Origin: JBCCEJ01 sp039030335
GTDB lineage: Bacteria; Pseudomonadota; Gammaproteobacteria; HK1
Length of the DNA: 51,306 nt
Direction of reading: 5' to 3'
NCBI GenBank assembly: GCA_039030335.1
Contig: JBCCEJ010000042.1
Coordinates: 1-51,306 of the forward strand
The translations under genes were made by a program, and so were the position numbers. This document shows positions 31,101-38,587 of this stretch, one piece after another; positions within the stretch are counted from its first letter, which is position 1, and each line of letters opens with the position of its first letter. The notes beneath the pieces were generated by a model. The model searched no databases, had not been told where the DNA came from, and worked only from the letters and a program-made list of their open reading frames with translations.

Positions 31101-33755
31101 TCAGTCCTGTTCGACGAGTTCCGCTAGCGCGGACCCGGGATGGTTGAGTTCGTCGAAGCGTCCGGCCTGCGCCACCCGACCATCGTCGAGGACAATGGTC
31201 GTATCGAATTCCTCGGCAAGACTGGCACGGTGTAGTACCCAGATCAAGCCACGTTCACCTGCCTCCTGGAACAGATTTTTCATGATCCGCGCCTGCGTCG
31301 CATTGTCGAACGCGGCCGTAGCGCCGTCCACGATCAACAGTTCTGGTCGCTTCAGGACGCAACGTGCAATCGCGATCTTTTGACGCTGTGCAGCACTCAG
31401 ACGTGAACCGGCAATGCCGACTTCGAAGTCCAGTCCGACCTCCATCAAGTCCTGTACCAGTTCAAGCTTTTCGACGACTTCCCGAATCAGTTCGCCCACC
31501 ATCTGGCCGCTGCGCGCACGCCCATAGGCCAGACGGCCGAACAGAATGTTGTCCTGTACCGATCCCTTGGCGCTGTACCGTTCTGAGTCGTAGAACTCGA
31601 CCTCAGGCGGACCCTTGCCGAATCCTTCTGAAAACAGACGGCGCGCAGCCAGGATACGCGCCTGCAGACTGTCATCGATGAGCCCCAGGCGATGCCTTGC
31701 AACAACCAGTTTGAACGGCAGTGACAGCATCATCGTGCGGTCTTCCGGCATCAGCCCTTCGGTCTTGCCGTCCTCTGTCCTCGTCAGCATGTTGCGGAAT
31801 TCGGGCAGATCGTCGGCGGAGATAAAGCTGAACTGCTCAAACAGTTCACTGTCGGCCGGTACATCTGCAAACAGCTCCACCATCAGCTCGGCGACGGTGC
31901 GTCCGATGACGAGGAAATCGTTCATCAGATTGAGCTCATGCAACACCTTGCGCACGTAGTCGCTGTTGTGGAGGTTGTCCAGATCGAGGTTGGCATTCAG
32001 CGACGTACCGAACACCAGGTTTTCGCCAACACTCAGGTTCGTGTTGTACTGCTCGGCGTCGAACAGTTCGACGAGCTCCGCGATTGCAGGGTCTTCCAGC
32101 CGGCCGCGCAGCTCGCTTCTGGCTGCCATAATGCGTTCGACAAGATCCGGGCGCTTGTCTGGATCGATAACGCCGTTCAGACCAAGCTGAAAGACATCCT
32201 GGTCAAGGTCTACCAGCGTCAGTAGTTCCACCGCGCGCCTGGTGAGGTCAGTGCTGTCATCAACGCCAGCGGCCTCGAAGTCGATCCAGTCGGCGTTGAT
32301 GTCGAATGGCGAGTTGCCCGAAAGACTGGCTTCCGTGGTTCGCCAGTGATATTCCTCGAGCGCGGCTTCGCCGTACTCGGCGGGACGGATCGGACGATGC
32401 TTCAAGGTGTAGAACAGGTTGTCGCGCAGGGTTCCGGAGCGCAGCCTGGGTTCCTGATTGACGTACGCGAAGCGCCGACCACTCACGGTCTCTGGCAACG
32501 TCGGCAAGTCGTGGCCGCCGATCGCAAGACCGCCGCTCAAGGGTTTGTTGATACCGCCCAACAGCGTCGCCAGGCGCTGAGCGCCGCTCCCACCGGGTCC
32601 GACGATCGCAACTTTGTTGGTGACGTCGAAACGGAACGTCGCGCCCGTCACGAAGTTTGCATCGGCTTCTTCACGCAGATTCAGATTTGTCGCGATCACC
32701 TCGCCCCCGAACGGCTCGGTGACAGTCGGCTCGCCGAGTTGCATGGATTCGTCGAGGATGCCTTCGGGCTCGAAGGTTTCAGTCAGCAGGTCGTACTTGA
32801 TCCGCGCATCTTCCATGATCTGGTAGTAGTTCAGCAGTTCTTTCCACGGTGCCGACAGGTCTTTGTATGCGGCCAGCGCCGCCACCAGTGCGCCCAGCGT
32901 GAGGTCACCGGTAATGACCAGGTAGCCGCCGATCGAATAGAAGAAGAACGGCGTAATCTGCGCGATGAAGTTGTTCAGGAATTTGATCAGAAACTTCTGG
33001 CGGTAGATGTTGTACCGAATGCGGTAGATTTCGCCCAGGTGCTCGGAGAAATCGGCCAGTTCCAATTGCGAAGTATCGTGGGAGTGCACATCCTGAATGC
33101 CTGTCACGACTTCGCCGATTCGTTCGGAGAGCTTGCGCACGCGCACTACGCGCTGCTTCTTCAGCTGGTTCACGCGTCGTTGCAGTTTCGGAATCAGCCA
33201 GGCCTGCACCGGGTATAGCGCGATCGCCGCGAGACCGAGCTTCCAGTCCTGAATGAACATGAATACCAGGATGGTGATGAGAGTACCGCCCTGGAACGCT
33301 GGCAGGGCCAGGCAGTCGCCGATGTAGCCACCGAGCGGCTCGGTTTCCGCCGAGACCATGGAGACCAGCTCGCCCTGGGATACGCGTCGGTACTGACCCA
33401 TCGGAAAACGCATGATCCGACCGAGCAGCTGATAGCGCAGCCGACGCAGCATGCGCTCGCCGACGACGCCACGATATACGTTCACGGCATATTTGAAGCC
33501 ACCGTTGATGAACACCAGTGCCAGGAATATGCCGGACAGGGCCCAGAGGTAGTCGAGCTGGTCCAGCTCCGGTAGCGACTCCATACCGAACAGCCGGCGG
33601 GGAAAATCGTCGCCACCAATAGCCTCGTTGATGATGGTCTTCGGCAGGTCGAGGCTGAAGTAGAGGAACGGAAACGATAGAGCGGTCAACGCGATCAGCA
33701 TGATCTGCTGACGTTTGCTGTAACGCCATACGAAGCCGAAAATCGTTGGTTGCAT
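31101..33755 (-). CDS. ABC-exporter-like protein with degenerate, expanded nucleotide-binding domain
   Basis: 884 residues. Residues 1-330 are a type-IV-fold exporter membrane domain with about six helices (LIALTALSFPFLYFSLDLPK; FQGGTLITILVFMFIQ; APWKELLNYYQIMEDA). From ~350 an ATPase-like domain begins, but its key residues are missing. The P-loop is GPGGSGAQ (386-393; Ala and Gln where Lys and Ser/Thr bind ATP). The signature is LSAAQRQKIAIARC (786). Walker B is LLIVDGATAAFD (806; Gly where the catalytic Glu should be). Q-loop Q434 and switch His H842 remain. Walker A to signature is ~395 residues instead of ~110, because of a ~270-residue insertion. Related motifs follow the Q-loop and recur in the insertion: TLRDNLFY, SVGENLVFG and SVQDNILFG. 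Start ATG 33755 has GGCGG upstream. It heads the glycan operon. Confidence 0.88.
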   Translation of the reverse strand: MQPTIFGFVWRYSKRQQIMLIALTALSFPFLYFSLDLPKTIINEAIGGDDFPRRLFGMESLPELDQLDYLWALSGIFLALVFINGGFKYAVNVYRGVVGERMLRRLRYQLLGRIMRFPMGQYRRVSQGELVSMVSAETEPLGGYIGDCLALPAFQGGTLITILVFMFIQDWKLGLAAIALYPVQAWLIPKLQRRVNQLKKQRVVRVRKLSERIGEVVTGIQDVHSHDTSQLELADFSEHLGEIYRIRYNIYRQKFLIKFLNNFIAQITPFFFYSIGGYLVITGDLTLGALVAALAAYKDLSAPWKELLNYYQIMEDARIKYDLLTETFEPEGILDESMQLGEPTVTEPFGGEVIATNLNLREEADANFVTGATFRFDVTNKVAIVGPGGSGAQRLATLLGGINKPLSGGLAIGGHDLPTLPETVSGRRFAYVNQEPRLRSGTLRDNLFYTLKHRPIRPAEYGEAALEEYHWRTTEASLSGNSPFDINADWIDFEAAGVDDSTDLTRRAVELLTLVDLDQDVFQLGLNGVIDPDKRPDLVERIMAARSELRGRLEDPAIAELVELFDAEQYNTNLSVGENLVFGTSLNANLDLDNLHNSDYVRKVLHELNLMNDFLVIGRTVAELMVELFADVPADSELFEQFSFISADDLPEFRNMLTRTEDGKTEGLMPEDRTMMLSLPFKLVVARHRLGLIDDSLQARILAARRLFSEGFGKGPPEVEFYDSERYSAKGSVQDNILFGRLAYGRARSGQMVGELIREVVEKLELVQDLMEVGLDFEVGIAGSRLSAAQRQKIAIARCVLKRPELLIVDGATAAFDNATQARIMKNLFQEAGERGLIWVLHRASLAEEFDTTIVLDDGRVAQAGRFDELNHPGSALAELVEQD

Positions 33756-34056
33756 GGAGCCGCCTTCTCGCCCTGCCGCCGGGATCTCTCGCCCATGCGG
33801 AGCAGCCGGCAGAGGTCTCCAATCGACCATGGCGCGTCCGCGCGGTGCCGGTGGCCGCACTTTAGCCCAGGACCCCCGGGTTGAACACCCGCCAAATGAC
33901 GCACGCGCTAAGCTGGGTGGATGCGAACAGGTGCTGCCGGCTGGCGCAGCTGAGCAAGGCCCGGGCCGGCGGATGCGAACCCCCTTGGTTTGCCGGTCAC
34001 ACGCGCCCACTTCGCGTACATCAACGCGTGTTCGATGCAGCCCGAGAATCTGTTAG
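33756..34056. other. divergent promoter region between exporter-like gene and methyltransferase
   Basis: About 300 bases between two divergent starts. It should hold both promoters. I saw no credible gene, no strong dyad and no convincing -35/-10 pair; the sequence is as GC-rich as the coding DNA around it. Confidence 0.4.
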
Positions 34057-34842
34057 ATGCCTGACAAGCCTGGTTTCTTCCTGCCGTACCGTTATGCCGA
34101 CCAGGTCTCCCCGCGCCCATCGCCGGCCTGGTTATCCAACACGTTGGACGCGGCGGGGGAAACGATGCAGAGGTGGCTCGGCTCTGCGCGCGAGCTTTCG
34201 CCCCGGCTCAGCGACTTTGCGCAGCAGACCCCGGGCGCGCCCCACCGCCCTCGGTTCGATCAGGATTGGTTTACCGGTCTGGACGCAACGATGGCTTACA
34301 CGCTTACACGCACCCTGGCGCCACCGCAAATCGTCGAGATCGGCTCCGGACATTCGACTCGTTTCATAGCGCAGGCAATCGAAGATGGAGGGCACCGGAG
34401 TTCGCTGCATTCCATCGACCCGGAGCCGCGCAAGGATATCGACCTGCTGTGCGACAAAGTCACCCGGCAGCCGCTGGGCGCGTTGACGGCGGAAGCCTTT
34501 CCGACGCTCGGGAACAAAGACATGCTGTTCGTCGACGGCTCGCATCTGGTCATGCCGGGCACCGACGTGGAACAGGTGTTCACCGAGATCGTGCCGAAAC
34601 TGCTGCCTGGCACGGTAGTGCACATCCATGACATCTTTCTGCCCGATCCCTACCCGGACGAGTGGTCGTGGCGCGGTTACAACGAGCAGAGTCTGGTTCT
34701 CGCCTTACTCGGGACCGGCAGGTTTGAGCTGCTGATGGCCAACGCCTGGATCACACGCCATCGCGCAAGCTGGCTGCACGACGTGTTCTGCCCTTTGGGC
34801 GGCGGCTTCGCAAGCAGCCTGTGGATACGGGTCCGCAATTAG
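34057..34842 (+). CDS. class I SAM-dependent methyltransferase (Methyltransf_24-like)
   Basis: A 261-residue protein with a Rossmann methyltransferase core: IVEIGSGHSTRFIAQA (motif I, ~95), SLHSIDPEPR (acidic strand 2), DMLFVDGSHLVMPGTDVEQVF (motif IV, ~160) and VPKLLPGTVVHIHDIFLPDPYPDEW. The last two segments are the pattern of methyltransferases found in sugar and glycan clusters. The substrate is unknown. It is divergent from the exporter-like gene, so it may act on the same product. Its last four bases overlap the convergent ABC ATPase gene. Confidence 0.83.
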   Translation: MPDKPGFFLPYRYADQVSPRPSPAWLSNTLDAAGETMQRWLGSARELSPRLSDFAQQTPGAPHRPRFDQDWFTGLDATMAYTLTRTLAPPQIVEIGSGHSTRFIAQAIEDGGHRSSLHSIDPEPRKDIDLLCDKVTRQPLGALTAEAFPTLGNKDMLFVDGSHLVMPGTDVEQVFTEIVPKLLPGTVVHIHDIFLPDPYPDEWSWRGYNEQSLVLALLGTGRFELLMANAWITRHRASWLHDVFCPLGGGFASSLWIRVRN

Positions 34843-35570
34843 TCAGATGCCGTCAAAGCTCTCAGGAAAGCGGCTTCGAGATCGATTTCGCCAAACTGCT
34901 CGCGCAGCGCCGTGACGCTCCCCGCGAAGACACAACGGCCTCCATCCAGCATGAACATCAAGTCGCAGATGGTCTCCAGGTCAGCCAGCATGTGCGTAGT
35001 GAAGAAAACTGTCCGACCTTCGTCACAGGCTTTGCGAAGCTGTCGCTTTACGAGGATTCGCGCTTTCGGATCCAATCCGCTCAGTGGTTCGTCCAACAAC
35101 AACAGCTCACGCTCAGACAGGAATGCGCCAGCGAGCCCGAGTTTTTGCGCCATCCCTTTCGAGTAGGTGCGCACAGGCCGTTGCAAGGCCTCGATTGCGA
35201 ATTCCAGCTCATCGCAGACTGACTCGGCGCGCGACAGGTCGAAGCGCACCGAGTAGAGGGTCGCCATGGTCCGCAGATATTCAGCGCCGGTGAGGAAGTA
35301 AGGTGGATTGAAACGCTCAGGCAGGAACGCCAGGCGCTCGCGGGCTGCCGGCCGATCGTGCGGAGCGCCGAAGATCTCGATGTGCCCGCCGTCCACCGCG
35401 CAAAAGTCGAGCAGGCTCTTGATACCCGTGGTCTTCCCCGCCCCGTTGACGCCGACCAGCGCGCAGAGCTTGCCGACCGGCACGCTGAGGTCCAGTCCAC
35501 GCAAGACATCGATGGGTCCAAAGGCTTTCCGAACTCCATCGAACTGGATGGCGGCATCAGTCGATTGCAT
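34839..35570 (-). CDS. ABC-2 type transporter ATPase
   Basis: A 243-residue ATPase with intact motifs: Walker A GVNGAGKTT (~40), Q-loop-region LPERFNPPYFLTGAEYL, signature YSKGMAQKLGLAGAFL (~135), Walker B LLLLDEPLSGLDPKAR and H-loop FFTTHMLADLE. This layout is typical of ABC-2/GldA-like exporters. Start ATG 35570 (MQSTDAAIQFDGV); longer in-frame readings are not conserved. The matching permease is probably the product at 37703-38470, two genes upstream on the same strand, with a prepilin gene in between. Cargo unknown. Confidence 0.9.
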   Translation of the reverse strand: MQSTDAAIQFDGVRKAFGPIDVLRGLDLSVPVGKLCALVGVNGAGKTTGIKSLLDFCAVDGGHIEIFGAPHDRPAARERLAFLPERFNPPYFLTGAEYLRTMATLYSVRFDLSRAESVCDELEFAIEALQRPVRTYSKGMAQKLGLAGAFLSERELLLLDEPLSGLDPKARILVKRQLRKACDEGRTVFFTTHMLADLETICDLMFMLDGGRCVFAGSVTALREQFGEIDLEAAFLRALTASD

Positions 35571-35658
35571 CAGAGGCGATTTTGGCAGGGGCCGGAACGA
35601 GCGGCGCGCGGTGTGGCGGCCGAAGCGGATCGGGTCGACGAGCCGGCTGTTCGGGATG

Positions 35659-35686
35659 TCCGCCCGGCCCGGAGAGGCCGGACGGA
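35659..35686 (-). other. hairpin between prepilin and ABC ATPase genes
   Basis: TCCG-C-CCGGCC pairs with GGCCGG-A-CGGA around a six-base loop, ten base pairs with one mismatch, 24 bases after the prepilin stop on the minus strand. No T-run follows. It may end or stabilise the prepilin mRNA so that pilin is made in larger amounts than the ATPase downstream. Confidence 0.45.
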
Positions 35687-35709
35687 AGCGCTGTAGGCAG
35701 GGACGGCCG

Positions 35710-36444
35710 TCAGAACAGGAATATACCGTTGCAGTCCGGCGAGTTATTGGCGACGGCCCAGATGGAAGGTGTGGTAGACGTGTCGGTGCACTCCGCACCG
35801 GTGGTCTCGTCAGAACCGCCCCACTTGTTATCACCGAGGAAGATGGTCGGCGTCGTGATCGTCGCCCGCAGTACGCCGGTATCCGGCACGCCGTCATCGA
35901 CCTTCAGGTCCAGCTCGCGCATGATCCCGACGGGAACGCCGCGCCCGATAACGAGGTGAAGCCGCCGAACCGCCGTGCCATTGGCTTCGAGGTACTCGTT
36001 GGTCAGGCCGAGCACCATCGGATTGTTGAACGCGTTGACCGGACCCAGGTTGTTGCTGAACGTCGGTTCGGTGTCGGCCGTTCCGTCGTAGTTGCCCTGA
36101 ATGAAACCTGCCTTTGACAGATGCTCCCAGGCAGCATTGTTTTCGCTGTACGCCGACGTACCGGTCGGGTTGTCCAGGCGTCCGTTGGCGTTGCCGCCAC
36201 CGGCGATCTCCACGCCGATTGCGTTGTCGGCGACGCTCTCGTCCATATCGCCCGGGATCTGGCGATAGCGGTCGATAAAGCCGAAGTACGCAGCCTGCAC
36301 GCCGCTGGCGGTCTCATGCAGGTTCTTGACCCGCGCGCTGTTGATGAGCTGCTGCCCTTGGATGATGCCGCCCAGCAGTAGGCCGATGATCACCAGAACG
36401 ATGGCGATTTCGACAAGTGTGAAGCCGGTTTGACGGGATTTCAT
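35710..36444 (-). CDS. type IV prepilin-like protein (major- or pseudo-pilin)
   Basis: A 244-residue prepilin. The short leader MKSRQTG precedes FTLVEIAIVLVIIGLLLGGI: prepilin peptidase would cut after the Gly, and the Glu at mature position 5 is present. The helix continues GQQLINSARVKNLHETASGV, then a soluble globular domain with two Cys near the C-terminus (CTDTS and DCNG) that could form a disulfide loop. The segment PGDMDESVADNAIG is common in a group of prepilins from MSHA-like clusters. Start ATG 36444 follows GAGGAGA at a good distance. A sigma-54-type promoter lies just upstream. It lies between the ABC-2 genes. Confidence 0.88.
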   Translation of the reverse strand: MKSRQTGFTLVEIAIVLVIIGLLLGGIIQGQQLINSARVKNLHETASGVQAAYFGFIDRYRQIPGDMDESVADNAIGVEIAGGGNANGRLDNPTGTSAYSENNAAWEHLSKAGFIQGNYDGTADTEPTFSNNLGPVNAFNNPMVLGLTNEYLEANGTAVRRLHLVIGRGVPVGIMRELDLKVDDGVPDTGVLRATITTPTIFLGDNKWGGSDETTGAECTDTSTTPSIWAVANNSPDCNGIFLF

Positions 36445-36496
36445 GGCGGTTCTCCTCACCAGAAGTCATTACATTCGATTGCCTTGACTTCGGCGG

Positions 36497-36512
36497 AGCA
36501 CGATTCGTGCCA
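36497..36512 (-). promoter_or_regulatory. sigma-54-type promoter of the prepilin gene
   Basis: On the minus strand TGGCACGAATCGTGCT (36512 down to 36497) matches the sigma-54 consensus TGGCAC-N5-TTGCW with one mismatch, and the invariant GG and GC are exactly ten bases apart. Transcription would start about 40 bases before the prepilin ATG. Pilin genes are often sigma-54 dependent, so the position makes sense. The element also forms a GCACGA/TCGTGC palindrome, so an operator is the alternative reading. Confidence 0.55.
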
Positions 36513-36557
36513 GGTTTCCGCACGTCGCGCCAATACAGAGTTCCCAGTGTCCGACGC

Positions 36558-36583
36558 AGTTCGTCGCGCGAGTGCGACGAACT
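36558..36583. promoter_or_regulatory. 10-bp perfect inverted repeat upstream of the prepilin promoter
   Basis: AGTTCGTCGC (36558-36567) and GCGACGAACT (36574-36583) with a six-base spacer, about 46-70 bases upstream of the putative -24 element on the minus strand. That is where an enhancer-binding protein could sit. The rest of the 421-base gap (36445-36865) holds a T-rich run near 36630-36650 and a loose CGAAGTG/CACTTCG dyad near 36840-36875, but no gene I can support. Confidence 0.45.
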
Positions 36584-36865
36584 CCATTCCGAACGGCGTG
36601 CCGGTAGCCCGCGGATTCGCGCAGATCGTCTTTTTCTCAATTTTTTTAGTAACTTACCCTGATCCTGGGAAGACTGATGAGCCGCTTACAAGTACGCACC
36701 GGCCGCGTTCGCAACTCCTCCCCGCCGGACAACCCGCTGATCGCAGCGCAGCTACCGCGAGCGAGGGAGCGGCATCTCTCCCACGCAGCGCGACATGACG
36801 ACGGCAATGGGTAACAGCCTGAATCCCTTCGCTGACGAAGTGTCATCAAAGCTGTCGAAAAATCG

Positions 36866-37666
36866 TCACTTCGGGATACGACCAGGCGCCCGCGGAACAC
36901 CCGGCTCGCACTCACCAGATTCAAGCTGAGCCAGTAAGCGCGCCAGGAAGCGCCGCTCCGCCGCATCGACGAGGGCACCACCTTCGGCGAGCCCGCCGAC
37001 CAGCACCTTGACCGCATCCACCTCGCACATATCAGCCAGCACCAGGACTCGCAGATCCCGCGCCCAGAATGGCAGGTCCACATGACCTGCCTGCGCTGAC
37101 ACTATCTCCGCGTACCGAAGTGCCAACGGCAAGTCTTCGAGCTTGTACTTTGCGATCAGAGCCGCGTCTGCTAACCATCGCCAGCGGGCTCCCGGGTCGC
37201 CGGGGACCGACCGGGCCACGAAGTCCAGCATCAGGCGCCGACGGTCATTCGCGACGGGGACGCTCGCGTACAGCCGGGTCGCCGCGAGCAGCGGGTACTG
37301 CCCGCGCGGATCCAGGTCCAGAGTCAGCTGCAGCCAGTCGCGCACCCTGCTGTAATCCAGCGACGCGTAGGGGATGTTGATACCCGGCTGGTTGTCGTGA
37401 GCCTGAAGCCAGAGATTGAGCAGCCGGGCGAGCGCCACCGGCTCGCCGAGCGCCGCCAGGCGCGCGACCGGCAACGGCGGCGCGGCTGCCAGCGCCGAGG
37501 CCGTGGCAGCCGGCGGCGCGAGCACGGCGCTCGAGCCAGCCTGCACCGCTAGCACGAGCACCAGGGCCCAGAGTGCACCGCGCGGTACGAAGCGCCACGG
37601 CCGCTCGGACGGTGTGTGCGCCCGAACGCCGCGAAGCAACCGCCAGCGCCGGGATTCCGCGGTCAT
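36866..37666 (-). CDS. membrane-anchored protein of unknown function, likely TPR-like
   Basis: 266 residues with one N-terminal membrane helix (GALWALVLVLAVQAGSSAVL, ~30-50). A mostly helical domain follows, with tryptophan- and leucine-rich repeats reminiscent of TPR hairpins (LLNLWLQAHDNQ; RWRWLADAALIAKYK; LPLALRYAEIVSAQ). I do not recognise a named family. It lies 36 bases after the ABC-2 permease on the same strand, so it is probably a partner of that transporter or of the pilus. The lipoprotein-style Cys is absent; the domain should face the periplasm. Confidence 0.7.
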   Translation of the reverse strand: MTAESRRWRLLRGVRAHTPSERPWRFVPRGALWALVLVLAVQAGSSAVLAPPAATASALAAAPPLPVARLAALGEPVALARLLNLWLQAHDNQPGINIPYASLDYSRVRDWLQLTLDLDPRGQYPLLAATRLYASVPVANDRRRLMLDFVARSVPGDPGARWRWLADAALIAKYKLEDLPLALRYAEIVSAQAGHVDLPFWARDLRVLVLADMCEVDAVKVLVGGLAEGGALVDAAERRFLARLLAQLESGECEPGVPRAPGRIPK

Positions 37667-37702
37667 TTGAACTGTACTCGGTCGTCGGGCGCCGGCATGG
37701 GA

Positions 37703-38470
37703 TCAGAAATTTCGCCGATACAGATCGACGAGCGCGATCGTCGATAGCAACGCAACGTAGATCACAGCCTGCAGCAGGGCCGTCCCGACCTCGGCGACAC
37801 CCGCGACCGGATAAACCAGCCAGCTGGCGTTCGCAAACTGATCGAGCCTCGGCAGAACCAGTGCGAGCAGGTCAGTGCCGCCAGTCATCAAAGTACTCAC
37901 CAGGCCTGGCTCCGCTGTCGCTGCCAACATGGGCCCGTGAGCCATCAGTTGAATGGCCGCCATCGCCCTCGCGAGCACGTAGAACGCGATGGTAGCGATC
38001 AGTGCGACCGTAGGCTGCGCGAGACTCAACAGGCACATGACGCTGAAAGTGGCCATGACCACGAGTTCGAGCGTGAGCGTCACGCCCCAGACGATCGACT
38101 GCTGCCACGGGGCCAGCATCAAGGCGCTGGCCGTCGCCAATGCACCGATCATCGCAGCGACCGCTGCGTAACCGAGCAGTTTGCCAACCAACAGCTGCCA
38201 GCGTGGCAATGGCAGGGACAGCAGGAGCTCCAGTGACTTATCGGACAGGTCCCGCGTCATTGAGGTCGTAACGAACACGACGGTGAGCGCGACACAGCCA
38301 AGCCTCAGTACCGCACCGGCCGCTGCTGCGCGAAGTCCTGCAGCCTCGGTCAACGCGACTCCCGAGAGGAACCAGGACAGCGACAACGCGCCGGCCACCA
38401 GCAGCAGCGCAAGCCACGCCATCCGGTTGCGCAGCGCTTCACGTAGTATCAGCTGTGCGAGAGCAAACAT
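37703..38470 (-). CDS. ABC-2 type transporter permease
   Basis: About 255 residues with six predicted hydrophobic helices. It begins MFALAQLILREALRNRMAWLALLL, as in NosY/ABC-2 permeases. The conserved loop before helix 3 is TSMTRDLSDKSLELLLSLPLPRWQLLVGKLLGY, the canonical ABC-2 region contacting the ATPase. Start ATG 38470 is preferred; GTG 38500 adds ten residues. The cognate ATPase is probably the one ending at 34839. The start is divergent from the sensor kinase gene. Confidence 0.85.
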   Translation of the reverse strand: MFALAQLILREALRNRMAWLALLLVAGALSLSWFLSGVALTEAAGLRAAAAGAVLRLGCVALTVVFVTTSMTRDLSDKSLELLLSLPLPRWQLLVGKLLGYAAVAAMIGALATASALMLAPWQQSIVWGVTLTLELVVMATFSVMCLLSLAQPTVALIATIAFYVLARAMAAIQLMAHGPMLAATAEPGLVSTLMTGGTDLLALVLPRLDQFANASWLVYPVAGVAEVGTALLQAVIYVALLSTIALVDLYRRNF

Positions 38471-38587
38471 CGCCAGGCCCGCAAGTGCACTCCAAGGCAC
38501 AAATTATGCGGCTTAATCAGCGGCCGGCAAGCGGCGTGAACGCGTATGCGAGAATAGGGCGGCAACTGTCAACGGAGCGCCGGCGCC

